The notes below the pieces were generated by a model. It had not been told where the DNA came from. It searched no databases and saw only the letters and a program-made list of their open reading frames with translations. From positions 1 to 31,924 of the forward strand of contig JAEORG010000295.1 of assembly GCA_016841005.1 (NCBI GenBank): a stretch of DNA of 31,924 nt. Reading direction: 5' to 3'. The position numbers and the translations under genes were made by a program. The stretch is from Candidatus Thorarchaeota archaeon. GTDB lineage: Archaea; Asgardarchaeota; Thorarchaeia; Thorarchaeales; Thorarchaeaceae. This document shows, piece by piece, positions 8,216 through 18,597 of this stretch; within the stretch, counting starts at the first letter, position 1, and every line of letters begins with the position of its first letter.

Positions 8216-10177
8216 ATGATACACCTGGCACGAAAATCCCGTCATACGAAGACTTTCCGAAGAGGCCATGCTCCGTATCTAACTAAAATCAGATTCTATT
8301 GGTGTGATACATGTAATGTCCCTCGAATCGCTGAAACAGAATGTTCTGTATGTGGTTCAAAAGCACAAGAGGTTAAACTATCGCCGCCCGGAGACCCGTT
8401 TCCTGCCATGGAAGGACATGTAGAACGTGCAATCCGGACAATAGATGCTCAGTTCGGAGAAGGAGTTGGGCAACATCTTCTTCCTGCGGACAAGACGATA
8501 GTGATGAACAAAGTGTCGTCCTTAGATGCCATGTATGAGATAATTGTAGATGGACAGATGCTTGGACGACTCAGATTCGAGATTCCTCTACAAGAATACA
8601 AATTCATACTATCTCTTGAAGGTGGTAGGAGAATTGGTGAGGTCAGCAGACAGAAGTGGGTCTCGATTCATGATGGAGTATTAAAATTCCTCAAAGATGG
8701 AGCGAACCTTCTGTTGCCTGGTGTCTTAGGATGCGATTCAGGGATTCAATATGACGACGAGGTATGGGTCATAGATTCTAATGGTAATGTAGTAGCTGTA
8801 GGTATTGCGAAGATGTCAGGTGTGGACATGGCGAAGTCCGAAAAAGGCCATGCAGTCAAGATTCGTGATAGATCTGACCCTATCAGACCTAACTACAACG
8901 CAAAAACAGCAACTTGGGATGATGCAGTCAAGGGTAATGAAGCAGATCTAGTGCAAATAGAGAGAGAGGCTGTTGAGTTTGTTAAACGGACAGTCCATAA
9001 AGTAGATGCTCCTGTAGTTGTTGGTTTTAGCGGTGGAAAAGACTCTCTTACCACATATCTTATTGTTGAGAAAGCCCTGGGTGAAAGCCCACCAATATTC
9101 TTCGTAGACACAGGTTTAGAGCTTCCTGAAACCCTTCAACACATCAAGGAATTTGCTAGCCAGCATAATGCAAAGGTCATTAGTGACGAAGCAGGTGATC
9201 AATTTTGGGAATCTGTTGATGTATTCGGTCCTCCAGCTCGAGATTTTCGTTGGTGTTGTAAGGGCTTGAAGCTTGGCCCTGCAGCTCAAACAATTGCAGA
9301 AGATCTAGAAGGAAATAGTCTATCCTTCATGGGGCAGAGAAAGCTAGAATCATTCCAACGGTCAATTGAACCAAGACTCACATCCAATCCATGGGTTCCT
9401 GGGCAGACCTCAGCAAATCCAATACAGAACTGGAATGCTCTAGAAGTTTGGTTATACATCTTCAGGGAAAAGGCTTCATTCAATCCTCTTTACAATAGAG
9501 GATATCACCGGATGGGCTGTTATCTCTGTCCATCTTCCCCACTTGCAGAACTTGCAAGTCTAAAAGAAACTCACCCTGACCTGTATAAACGTTGGAATGA
9601 TACACTCACTGAGTGGGCTGATAAATTCGAATATCCATCTGAGTGGGTTTCTTATGGCTTCTGGAGATGGAAGAAGCTACCAAGTGGTCAGATGCAGCTC
9701 ATAGAGAATGAGGGTCTTGATATCACAGCTGAACGACCTTCTCCAACTGAGAGCTTGAAACTTGAGATTGTGAAAGGAGTTTCTCCATGCGTAGCTGCTA
9801 ATTATAGTCTTGAGGGTCAATTTTCAAGCGGTATTGATTTAGACAGAGTGTCTGATTTGCTAGGGATTTTTGGTACAGCTAAATTATCTGAAGAGCTTGG
9901 TGTTCTAAGGATCACCTCTGGCTCAAACTCAATCAATCTCTTTAGTTCTGGATCTCTTGTTATTCGAGGAGAAAATGAAAGACAAATTGAGCAGCTTGCT
10001 GAGAGAATATCTCGTGCTGTCACACGTGCCATGTTCTGCCAAGCATGTGGGTCATGTGTCCCACAATGTGATTCTGACGCGTTATATCTAAAGGATAGTA
10101 AGATTAGTGTTAATGAAACGAGATGTACGCATTGCTTGAAATGTGATAGCTGGCCTTGTCCAACGTATTTAGCATGA
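8216..10177 (+). CDS. PAPS-reductase-like protein with zinc ribbon, PUA domain and C-terminal ferredoxin
   Basis: A multidomain archaeal protein of about 650 residues. Numbering from the longer GTG start at 8177: an N-terminal zinc ribbon (C43/C46 and C56/C59), a PUA-like domain (~165-233), and a PP-loop adenylate-binding domain with GFSGGKDS (283-290), DTGLELPET and RWCCKGLKLGP. Next come a CYLC pair (448/451) and a ferredoxin-like tail with CQACGSCVPQC and CTHCLKCDSWPC. The second cluster motif has four residues before its last cysteine instead of three. This is the archaeal family annotated as phosphoadenosine phosphosulfate reductase with PUA; the PUA domain and Fe-S clusters suggest sulfur transfer, perhaps to RNA, but the substrate is unknown. 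The start is uncertain: ATG 8216 has GGAG only one base upstream and GTG 8177 is the alternative. Homology appears to begin near the zinc ribbon. Confidence 0.85.
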   Translation: MIHLARKSRHTKTFRRGHAPYLTKIRFYWCDTCNVPRIAETECSVCGSKAQEVKLSPPGDPFPAMEGHVERAIRTIDAQFGEGVGQHLLPADKTIVMNKVSSLDAMYEIIVDGQMLGRLRFEIPLQEYKFILSLEGGRRIGEVSRQKWVSIHDGVLKFLKDGANLLLPGVLGCDSGIQYDDEVWVIDSNGNVVAVGIAKMSGVDMAKSEKGHAVKIRDRSDPIRPNYNAKTATWDDAVKGNEADLVQIEREAVEFVKRTVHKVDAPVVVGFSGGKDSLTTYLIVEKALGESPPIFFVDTGLELPETLQHIKEFASQHNAKVISDEAGDQFWESVDVFGPPARDFRWCCKGLKLGPAAQTIAEDLEGNSLSFMGQRKLESFQRSIEPRLTSNPWVPGQTSANPIQNWNALEVWLYIFREKASFNPLYNRGYHRMGCYLCPSSPLAELASLKETHPDLYKRWNDTLTEWADKFEYPSEWVSYGFWRWKKLPSGQMQLIENEGLDITAERPSPTESLKLEIVKGVSPCVAANYSLEGQFSSGIDLDRVSDLLGIFGTAKLSEELGVLRITSGSNSINLFSSGSLVIRGENERQIEQLAERISRAVTRAMFCQACGSCVPQCDSDALYLKDSKISVNETRCTHCLKCDSWPCPTYLA

Positions 10178-10307
10178 AATCCAGTACATATCACAAGCTT
10201 AGATATAATCCATTTTGCGTCAATGATTCAACTCGTCAAAAGAGTTAACAATACATTTCAGTGCGATTGCTATAGAATGCATATATCCACAATCCGGTGG
10301 TCATAAC

Positions 10308-11648
10308 ATGCTCAGGTCAATCTCTTTCAAGATATACGAGATGCGAAGGTATCTCATACTTACACTCGTAGTATCTATGATTGCGATACCTGTAGCAGAT
10401 TATCTCGTTATTCAACGCGACCGCAATCGAAACGAAATGTATGGGGAAGCATTCTGGATATACGGCTTTTCAGTCTACGAGATGACAGATAGTGAAGTCG
10501 CTGAGGCCATGGGACCTCCATTCAATGATGGTACCCACATTCTTCCCCCATATCTTGGGAACATAACTTACGAATATCCTGTCTTTGGACTCATATTCTT
10601 CGCAATAGCGACTTGGCTTTACCCTGGAGTTGGCGGTCTACAGCCATTGTGGTTAAACTTCATCTTGGTTTTGGTATTCAACCTTAATTTGATTCTTATT
10701 GCGATTCTACTCAGGAACAAGCTATACACCGAGAGATGGGCCCGCTTGTTCTTCGCGGGATACTTCATCTATGGTCTTATCATGTCAGCAGGAGGAGGAA
10801 AGCTCGAGCCAATTACAGACTGTCTTCTTTTGATGGCGCTTGTATTGAATAAAGAGGGACAGAATGGGAAGGCAATGGTAGCACTAGGTCTCTCAATACA
10901 GACAAAGATATACTCCGTTGTCGCGCTTCCTATTTTGTTCTTATCTTCTCCTCTTTCAATTATCTGGTTTCTCATGTCCACCCTATTGACGGTCATTCCA
11001 TTCATGGTTGGTGGAGCTAGGTTCGATTCATTGATTCAACATTTTCTGAATACTTCAGACTATAGCACATACATAGTCAATCCTATGTATCCTGGTTTAG
11101 CATTTGATACAACCAATCTTATTGCATCAGAACCAGCATCCTACATTTGGCCTCCTGCTCTCATCCCATTGGTCATCTATGTTGGATTTATGTTCTTCAC
11201 ATTGGATCGTTACCTGCCTGAGAAAGAGGAATTTAAAGCTGCATCCTGGTGGGAGCGAATTCTTCTACTCAGACCGCTTTATCTCTATATGGTACCTGCA
11301 GTTCTTTTCTTATTCAGATGGGTGATGCCATGGTATTTGTTCTGGTTTGGTGGACTGATATTTCTTTTCAAGAAGAATGAACATGCAATTGGATATCTGA
11401 AAGAAATAACAATCATAGGATTTGTTTATACGCTTGGGATATTTGTTAACTGGCCATATTTCTACCATGGGCCATTACCTGATTTCATAGCTAATTTTCC
11501 ACTGGGTATATTCTCTCTCGTGCCATTAACCCTCATGATTATTGTGTGCATAATCGTCTTCGGACTATGGAGATGGACAATTAACAAGCAAGAAAGACGT
11601 GCTATGAAAATACATGAGTTTGAGAAACGTGGAGAGCTTGTCATCTAA
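10308..11648 (+). CDS. GT-C-fold polyprenol-phosphate-dependent glycosyltransferase-like membrane protein
   Basis: A 446-residue protein with roughly ten hydrophobic segments. After the first transmembrane helix comes an extracytoplasmic loop holding ITYEYPVFGLIFFA. An acidic residue before an E-Y-P motif is typical of GT87/DUF2029 and PIG-M-like mannosyltransferases that use lipid-linked sugar donors. Later segments include QTKIYSVVALPILF and a helix-rich C-terminus ending in a basic cytoplasmic tail. The start is ATG 10308 with GGTGGTC about five bases upstream (10296-10302). Its stop overlaps the stop of the convergent RibL gene. The role is probably in cell-surface glycan or glycolipid assembly; donor and acceptor are not determinable. 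Confidence 0.65.
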   Translation: MLRSISFKIYEMRRYLILTLVVSMIAIPVADYLVIQRDRNRNEMYGEAFWIYGFSVYEMTDSEVAEAMGPPFNDGTHILPPYLGNITYEYPVFGLIFFAIATWLYPGVGGLQPLWLNFILVLVFNLNLILIAILLRNKLYTERWARLFFAGYFIYGLIMSAGGGKLEPITDCLLLMALVLNKEGQNGKAMVALGLSIQTKIYSVVALPILFLSSPLSIIWFLMSTLLTVIPFMVGGARFDSLIQHFLNTSDYSTYIVNPMYPGLAFDTTNLIASEPASYIWPPALIPLVIYVGFMFFTLDRYLPEKEEFKAASWWERILLLRPLYLYMVPAVLFLFRWVMPWYLFWFGGLIFLFKKNEHAIGYLKEITIIGFVYTLGIFVNWPYFYHGPLPDFIANFPLGIFSLVPLTLMIIVCIIVFGLWRWTINKQERRAMKIHEFEKRGELVI

Positions 11649-12112
11649 TCCGACTTAGATCTTCCGTTCTCTCTATAAAATTCGATGATTCTACTTCGAA
11701 TTAAAGAAGATGAACAAAGACCATCAGCCTCCCTCTTCTCCAATCTGATGATACTTGTATCTAATCCTTTTTCTAAGAATGTTTTTTCAAGCGCTTCAAT
11801 ATTGGTACGCTGATCATAGCCCAATGCAATCACATCTGGTTTGATATCCATCACAATTAGGGTATGGTCATCTGTTTCGTATCCAATCACTGCCTTATCC
11901 ACAATATCAAGTGCCTCTACCAGTCTTCTTCTCTGTTCTTGAGGAAAGACTGGTGGTGCGCCGCGTTCACGAGTAATGGTATCATCTCTCGCTATTACTA
12001 CTATGAGCTCGCCTTCAGGACCAGCAAGTTCTCTTGCCTGTTCAAGGTAGGCGAGATGCCCAAGATGGAGTATATCGAACTTTCCTGCTGCTAGAACTCG
12101 CTTCTTCTCCAT
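11645..12112 (-). CDS. ribL: RibL-like nucleotidyltransferase (archaeal FAD synthase family)
   Basis: A 155-residue cytidylyltransferase-fold enzyme. The nucleotide-binding motif GKFDILHLGHLAYLEQAR (residues ~10-27) carries the HxGH signature. It is followed by VIARDDT, KPDVIALGYDQ and a C-terminal SSSLIRSRI, matching archaeal RibL, which adenylylates FMN to FAD and is typically ~150 residues. GK in place of the usual GT before FD is a small departure. The start ATG at 12112 follows the stop of the upstream winged-helix gene by 29 bases, on the same strand as CDC48. Glycerol-3-phosphate or other cytidylyltransferases share the motif, so FAD synthase is the most likely but not the only reading. 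Confidence 0.8.
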   Translation of the reverse strand: MEKKRVLAAGKFDILHLGHLAYLEQARELAGPEGELIVVIARDDTITRERGAPPVFPQEQRRRLVEALDIVDKAVIGYETDDHTLIVMDIKPDVIALGYDQRTNIEALEKTFLEKGLDTSIIRLEKREADGLCSSSLIRSRIIEFYRENGRSKSD

Positions 12113-12141
12113 GAGTTAGACACCTATTAGCCCTGCTCCAT

Positions 12142-12402
12142 TTAATCTTCATCTACTGCAAGGAACTCATGACCTTCAGTGATGACTTCAATTCTTCGCT
12201 TTGTCTTAGTGATTTGGCTCACATGAACGAGTCCGTTTATCTCCATTTTCAGAAGAGCCGAATTGAGTTCGGCTTCACTAGGCTCAGTACCCAACTCCTT
12301 CTTGAGAGCTCGTGAGAGTTCATCATCAAGGATGATTCCTCTTCTTTTCTGAAGTATTATCAGAATGAGATTTTTTAGGGGCATTGCATTCCATGGTGCC
12401 AA
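12142..12402 (-). CDS. small winged-helix protein between CDC48 and RibL
   Basis: An 86-residue protein that reads as one winged helix. Helix 1 is LKNLILIILQKRRG, helices 2 and 3 surround ALKKELGTEPSEAELNSALLKMEINGLVH, and a basic wing follows (ITKTKRRIEVITEGHEFL). ATG 12402 is the annotated start; codon 7 (ATG 12384) is also possible and would place MPLKNLI at the N-terminus. The gene begins nine bases after the CDC48 stop, so it is very likely co-transcribed with CDC48. I cannot tell whether it binds DNA or acts as a protein-interaction module. Confidence 0.65.
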   Translation of the reverse strand: MAPWNAMPLKNLILIILQKRRGIILDDELSRALKKELGTEPSEAELNSALLKMEINGLVHVSQITKTKRRIEVITEGHEFLAVDED

Positions 12403-12411
12403 CTTACATCA

Positions 12412-14697
<2,286 letters not shown>

Positions 14698-14840
14698 TTA
14701 TCGTAAATGAGTATTGTTCATTCGCATATAACCGACTACAAGTTACGGTTTCCAAGTTCCGCGTGAAGCAACTTAATTTAAACTATGAGTTATGAGATAA
14801 ATCACGGCGCCATTGAGATATATACGCAGTTTATTCTTAG

Positions 14841-15107
14841 CTACATCCTTGAAACTATTTCCACCTCGACCTGTGCAACCCCCTCGAGATTACCAATAGC
14901 CTCTTCTATATCGTCAGTTCCACCCATTGATTCTTCTCGTGAAAACCGGATCTTCAATGCTCGTAATCCAAATGCAATTGGTACGATTTCATGAGCATTA
15001 ACATCTGTGCCCTCAGGAACATTCTCTTCAATTCGCTCTATGAGGTTATCTAAATCAACATCTACATCTTCTGGCATGACCTTGATTACTATGATTACTC
15101 TCGCCAA
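14841..15107 (-). CDS. ef1b: translation elongation factor aEF1-beta
   Basis: Archaeal EF1-beta, the guanine-nucleotide exchange factor for aEF1-alpha. From the TTG at 15107 the product is 88 residues, the usual size, beginning ARVIIVIKVMPEDVDVD and ending with GGTDDIEEAIGNLEGVAQVE. The alpha-beta fold of alternating strands and helices is apparent. Any longer reading in this frame only extends through an upstream zinc-ribbon gene in a different frame, so the TTG is preferred. It follows GGAGAGGG by a few bases. The stop of the zinc-ribbon gene lies 19 bases before this start, so the two genes form a unit, an arrangement common in archaea. Confidence 0.93.
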   Translation of the reverse strand: MARVIIVIKVMPEDVDVDLDNLIERIEENVPEGTDVNAHEIVPIAFGLRALKIRFSREESMGGTDDIEEAIGNLEGVAQVEVEIVSRM

Positions 15108-15126
15108 AGAACCCTCTCCTGAATAT

Positions 15127-15303
15127 TTATGGTCCCTCAAATCCACAGTTTGGGCAGGTGTATCTGTTTGAGAAACGTCTGCATGATTCGCAGCGCCATA
15201 TTTCAAATTCTCCACAGTTTGGACAGGCCATCTTAACACTGTGCTCCTTAGGAGAAACAGAACCGTGGCATGATGTGCATCTGATTGCTTTTAATGTAGA
15301 CAA
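15127..15303 (-). CDS. 58-residue zinc-ribbon protein (HVO_2753 family type)
   Basis: Reading the minus strand from a TTG at 15303 gives a 58-residue protein with four CxxC pairs: CTSC, CPNC, CESC and CPNC. It ends GFEGP, the typical ending of the small two-zinc-finger proteins encoded just before aEF1-beta in many archaea. GGTGAT lies three bases before the TTG, a short but usable Shine-Dalgarno spacing. The family belongs to the RNA-binding-like rubredoxin/zinc-ribbon group; in haloarchaea the member HVO_2753 has been linked to motility and biofilm phenotypes, but the molecular job is not known. The gene sits 19 bases upstream of aEF1-beta on the same strand. Confidence 0.88.
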   Translation of the reverse strand: MSTLKAIRCTSCHGSVSPKEHSVKMACPNCGEFEIWRCESCRRFSNRYTCPNCGFEGP

Positions 15304-15356
15304 AGTATCACCAATGTAACTATTTTATGAGGTCTTTCGCCCCACTTTGGGGGACG

Positions 15357-15365
15357 ATTATAAAC
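15357..15365 (+). promoter_or_regulatory. TATA box of the FEN1 promoter
   Basis: ATTATAAAC lies about 80 bases before the FEN1 ATG and would place the transcription start near 15385. A short inverted pair, AAGGGGC and GCCCTT (15372-15391), sits around that predicted start, and a 5-base-pair hairpin CCCCA-CTT-TGGGG (15340-15352) precedes the box. The region separates the divergent zinc-ribbon/aEF1-beta pair from FEN1. Confidence 0.45.
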
Positions 15366-15444
15366 TTAACGAAGGGGCACACGGAGCCCTTAACTAATAT
15401 ATGACCTAGTTCATAGAATACATCAGTTGTCTGGAGATGATTTT

Positions 15445-16479
15445 ATGGGTACCAAGTTAGGTGACATTGTCAAATCCCAATCAATTTCGTTAGCTGACCT
15501 TAAGGGAAAAGAGATTGCTGTTGATGCTTTCAACACTCTCTATCAATTTCTTTCTATAATTAGACAACCTGATGGTACACCGCTCATGGATAGAAAAGGG
15601 AGAGTAACGAGTCACCTGAGTGGTATGTTTTATCGTAATGTCAATCTTCTAGAACAAGGTATTCTCCCGGTATATGTATTTGATGGCAAATCTCCCGAGC
15701 TAAAAGACGAAGAAAAGAGGCGTAGAAGAGAGATACGAGAGAGAGCGAAGAAAGAATGGGAGAAAGCAAAAGAAGAGGGAAGGATAGAAGACGCTAGGAA
15801 AGCAGCACAAGCAAGCTCCCGATTGACAGGCGCAATGGTTGAAGAGAGTAAACAATTACTCGAAGCACTTGGAATACCTTTTATCCAAGCTCCATCAGAG
15901 GGCGAGGCATTAGCTGCCCAGATGGCAAGGGAGCGAATTGTTTGGGCTAGTGCAAGCCAAGATAATGATTCGTTGTTGTATAATTGTCCTAGAATGATAA
16001 AGAACCTATCAGTTTCAGGAAGACGAAGAGTATCTCGCGCCAAGACATTCAAGACTATCTCACCAGAGCTAATAGATCTCGACCTCAATTTGAAATTACT
16101 AGGAATATCTCGTGAACAACTGATTGACATTGCCATGCTTGTTGGAACAGATTACAATGACAAAGTGCCGGGGGTTGGGCAAAAGACCGCGCTCAAATTA
16201 ATTTCAAAACATGGTTCCATTGAGGCTATTATCAAAGATGGAGTGAAAGAGATTGATTTTCCCTATGAAGAGATACGAGCCATCTTTTTAGAACCAGAAC
16301 ATGCAGAGATTCCATCTCTTAATTGGGCACTTCCTGACAAGGATAAACTAACTGAAATCCTCTGTTCTGAACATGATTTTAGTGTAAATAGAGTACACAG
16401 TTCAATAGACAACCTTACACTCAGTCTAGAAGAGATTCGAGGAGATTCTCAACAGAGTTCATTGACTGACTTTTTCTAA
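15445..16479 (+). CDS. fen1: flap endonuclease FEN1
   Basis: A 344-residue structure-specific nuclease that removes 5' flaps during Okazaki-fragment maturation and base-excision repair. The start ATG 15445 gives the family N-terminus MGTKLGDIV and lies about seven bases after GGAGATG; the TTG at 15427 in the same frame is rejected. The metal-ligand acids are in place: AVDAFN (D27), VYVFDGKSPELK, APSEGEALAAQ (E152/E154) and VGTDYNDKVPGVG with the helix-hairpin-helix region. The last eight residues, QSSLTDFF, form a PCNA-interacting (PIP) box. The gene heads the plus-strand information-processing block and is followed by an RPA-like gene after 83 bases. Confidence 0.97.
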   Translation: MGTKLGDIVKSQSISLADLKGKEIAVDAFNTLYQFLSIIRQPDGTPLMDRKGRVTSHLSGMFYRNVNLLEQGILPVYVFDGKSPELKDEEKRRRREIRERAKKEWEKAKEEGRIEDARKAAQASSRLTGAMVEESKQLLEALGIPFIQAPSEGEALAAQMARERIVWASASQDNDSLLYNCPRMIKNLSVSGRRRVSRAKTFKTISPELIDLDLNLKLLGISREQLIDIAMLVGTDYNDKVPGVGQKTALKLISKHGSIEAIIKDGVKEIDFPYEEIRAIFLEPEHAEIPSLNWALPDKDKLTEILCSEHDFSVNRVHSSIDNLTLSLEEIRGDSQQSSLTDFF

Positions 16480-16562
16480 GAGATTGAATTTTCTGATGTT
16501 CTTCCGAGAACTCTATAAAGAATGGACAAGAGGAACAATTGATAGTCAGGTGAGAAGATCCC

Positions 16563-17276
16563 ATGGCAGCGCGTGAAAGACTGGTGGCAATCCGAGCATT
16601 GGTTGCGGATATCGTAAACGGTACTTATGATAATGATGAAGGACCTCGAGTTGTTTCACCACAAGGTATTGAACTTAGGCGGGTTATGCTAGTTGGTAAT
16701 GTCGTGGATCAGATTGGAAACGACAATTTTGCAAGTATTACTATTGATGATGGAACTGAAACAATTCGAGCAAAAGCATGGGGTTCTGAAGCTAATATGC
16801 TTCAGAGCATAAGTGGGAATATCCTTGCACTAGTGATTGGTAAAATCAAGGAGTATAATGATGAAATCTACTTAGCCCCGGAGATTATACGTGAACTCGA
16901 TGACCCAAATCTAATGACCGTTCATCAACTCGAGCGTCGCCAGACACTGCTCAGAATGAGAGGTAAAGAAGTTAAACCTAAGGCGAAGACGGAAGATACG
17001 GGAACACTCATGTCATATGACACATCCCAACAATCTAGTAAACCAAAAAAGACTACACCAAGCAAGACTGCCCCTACGATTAAGGGTCTCTCAGGGGAAA
17101 TTCTACAATTTATCAAAGAAAATGAAGAGCCTAAAGGAGTCAGAATAGAAGAGATTGCCGAGTATTTTTCATCAAAGAAGATTGATACCTCCAAAATACA
17201 ATTAAATCTGATAGACTTAGTAGACCAAGAGCTTGTCATTGAGGAAGAGATTGGTCTATATCGGACAATGAAGTAA
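16563..17276 (+). CDS. RPA2-like single-stranded DNA-binding protein (OB fold plus winged helix)
   Basis: A 237-residue protein with the domain order of eukaryotic RPA32. An OB fold spans ~30-115 (RRVMLVGNVVDQIGNDNFASI, then TIDDGTETIRAKAWG). A Lys/Ser/Thr/Pro-rich linker (~135-165) follows, and the C-terminal winged helix (~172-237) is SGEILQFIKENE, IRVEEIAEYF-like and LVDQELVIEEEIGLYR. The archaeal family is COG3390-like RPA-associated proteins. The start is ATG 16563, with GGTGAG about nine bases upstream. It lies between FEN1 and aIF2-beta, consistent with a replication role. It may partner a larger RPA subunit encoded elsewhere; no such gene is in the window. Confidence 0.8.
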   Translation: MAARERLVAIRALVADIVNGTYDNDEGPRVVSPQGIELRRVMLVGNVVDQIGNDNFASITIDDGTETIRAKAWGSEANMLQSISGNILALVIGKIKEYNDEIYLAPEIIRELDDPNLMTVHQLERRQTLLRMRGKEVKPKAKTEDTGTLMSYDTSQQSSKPKKTTPSKTAPTIKGLSGEILQFIKENEEPKGVRIEEIAEYFSSKKIDTSKIQLNLIDLVDQELVIEEEIGLYRTMK

Positions 17277-17328
17277 TGTAATATACTGAAACAGAACCTT
17301 CAATAACATTAGAGAGGAATTTTGATAC

Positions 17329-17742
17329 ATGGACGACTATGATAAGCTACTAGAACGTGCAAGATCCAATGTTCCTGAAGATGCTTTCAAGAGATCTGGT
17401 GAACGATTCAACGTGCCCCAGGTCCAATTGATTGTTCAGGGGACTCGAAGCATTTGGCAGAATTTCCAAGAGATATTAACTGTACTAAATCGTCCCGGAA
17501 AGGAGGTCTTGAAATATGTTGCAGGGCAGCTTGCGACAGCAGGTAATATCGAAGGAGGAAGCGCAATCTTTCAGGGGAAATTCACACCTGAGGGTGTTGA
17601 TGAGGTTCTTAACCGATACATAGAAGCTTATGTAATCTGTCCAGTTTGCGGTCGTCCTGATACCCACATGGAGAAAGAAACTGGTGCATATTACCTCAAG
17701 TGCTCTGCTTGTGGTGCTAGTACCTCAATTCGACCTGTCTAA
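17329..17742 (+). CDS. eif2b: translation initiation factor aIF2 subunit beta
   Basis: A 137-residue aIF2-beta, part of the heterotrimer that carries initiator Met-tRNA to the small subunit. The N-terminal helix is followed by the alpha-beta core (RFNVPQVQLIVQGTRSIWQNF; LKYVAGQLATAGNIEGG). The C-terminal zinc ribbon has CPVC (C104/C107) and CSAC (C125/C128). The family length is ~135-140 residues, so it is complete. GAGAGGAA lies a few bases upstream of ATG 17329. The DUF424 gene begins ten bases after its stop, the conserved archaeal pairing. The alternative, eIF5, is excluded by the short length. Confidence 0.96.
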   Translation: MDDYDKLLERARSNVPEDAFKRSGERFNVPQVQLIVQGTRSIWQNFQEILTVLNRPGKEVLKYVAGQLATAGNIEGGSAIFQGKFTPEGVDEVLNRYIEAYVICPVCGRPDTHMEKETGAYYLKCSACGASTSIRPV

Positions 17743-17752
17743 GGTGCATACT

Positions 17753-18052
17753 ATGACGAAGCTATACATACGTGTTCGAGAAACCTTTGATCATGTTCTT
17801 GTTTCAGTATGTGACGAAGAACTTCTTGGAAAGACTTTGGTCGAAGGTGAAATAGAATTCAACGTCAATCCAGAATTCTATGGTGGAGAACTTGTTGATA
17901 CAAAGACTTGTATCAAATACCTTCAGAGTGCTACTGTTGCCAATATGATTGGGACGAACACGGTCAAAGCTGCAATAAACGCAGGACTAGTGCACGAATC
18001 GGCTGTTCTCTATATTGAAGGAGAGCCACATGCACAATGGGTTAAACTCTGA
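17753..18052 (+). CDS. DUF424 family protein
   Basis: A 99-residue archaeal DUF424 protein starting at ATG 17753, with AAGGTG about five bases upstream. Typical features are the opening LYIRVRETFDHVLVSVCD, then LLGKTLVEGEIEFNVNPEFYGG and the C-terminal VHESAVLYIEGEPHAQWVK. An upstream in-frame ATG at 17684 would overlap aIF2-beta and is rejected. The gene is linked to aIF2-beta in many archaea, which suggests a translation-related role, but the function is not established. It converges with the NifX-like gene, with nine bases between stops. Confidence 0.9.
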   Translation: MTKLYIRVRETFDHVLVSVCDEELLGKTLVEGEIEFNVNPEFYGGELVDTKTCIKYLQSATVANMIGTNTVKAAINAGLVHESAVLYIEGEPHAQWVKL

Positions 18053-18061
18053 GCACACAAA

Positions 18062-18439
18062 CTAATGGTGATGCCCTGACCCACCACATAGTGCGTCTTG
18101 TCCAAATTCACTTGTTGTACCATTTAGAAAGTTGTTGATAACATCTCTAGCAGTTGTCCCTTGGCCCTTCACAACTTGCATTCCAACTTGTTGTGTGACC
18201 ATATACGGGCGCCCTCCCATTCCCTGTGCAATAAGAATTTGCACGCCCTTATTTGCAAGATTAATTACTGGTTCAGCACAGCTTGAGTGTGGTGGATTAA
18301 GCAGGGTTTCAGTGTTGGTAATTTTACCATCCTCAATTGTAGAAACCAAAAATGCCTTACAATGTCCAAAATGAGCACTAATTAGACTATCCAATCCTTG
18401 AGTCCCATCTATGGGTATTGCTACTTTTATGCTACTCAT
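18062..18439 (-). CDS. NifX/NafY-type dinitrogenase iron-molybdenum cofactor-domain protein
   Basis: A protein of about 125 residues of the NifB/NifX/NafY cofactor-binding fold. Core motifs are KVAIPID near the N-terminus, SAHFGHCKAFLV, NPPHSSCAEPVINLA, and LIAQGMGGRPYM. The C-terminus is GGSGHHH, a histidine-rich tail that could bind metal. No nitrogenase genes occur in the window, so a general metal-cofactor or Fe-S carrier role is more likely than nitrogen fixation; many archaea carry such stand-alone proteins. The start is taken as ATG 18439 with AGGAG eight bases upstream; the in-frame GTG 18448 and ATG 18445 are possible. Confidence 0.85.
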   Translation of the reverse strand: MSSIKVAIPIDGTQGLDSLISAHFGHCKAFLVSTIEDGKITNTETLLNPPHSSCAEPVINLANKGVQILIAQGMGGRPYMVTQQVGMQVVKGQGTTARDVINNFLNGTTSEFGQDALCGGSGHHH

Positions 18440-18512
18440 CTTCATCACTCCTGAGGTCTATTACAGATTTCATATTGTTCGAATTAGGGCGTACGGAGTT
18501 CGTAATATCTTG

Positions 18513-18522
18513 CTCTTAAAAG
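18513..18522 (+). promoter_or_regulatory. TATA box of the NMD3 promoter
   Basis: CTCTTAAAAG at 18513-18522 resembles an archaeal TATA box, 76 bases before the NMD3 start. The same CTCTTAAA core occurs at 19724-19731 before aIF1A, so the two genes may share promoter design. Confidence 0.35.
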
Positions 18523-18597
18523 CTATTTCTTACAGTTTGAAACCAATCATTCTTCTATAGCCGAAAGTAAAAGTAAAAGTGCATCTACGAAATCTCT

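Noticed and set aside
8098..8286. Possible frameshift at the N-terminus of the PAPS-reductase-like gene, with a second frame ending at 8286
   Set aside because: The overlapping frame has no recognisable domain, while homology in the main frame begins at the zinc ribbon soon after; an uncertain start explains the region without a frameshift.
14841..15239. A 132-residue protein covering aEF1-beta with an N-terminal extension
   Set aside because: The extension is the out-of-frame zinc-ribbon gene (15127-15303); the TTG at 15107 with a Shine-Dalgarno gives the normal 88-residue factor.
18062..18439. Nitrogen fixation capability from the NifX-like gene
   Set aside because: Single NifX/NafY-fold proteins are widespread in non-fixing archaea and no nif structural genes are present here.
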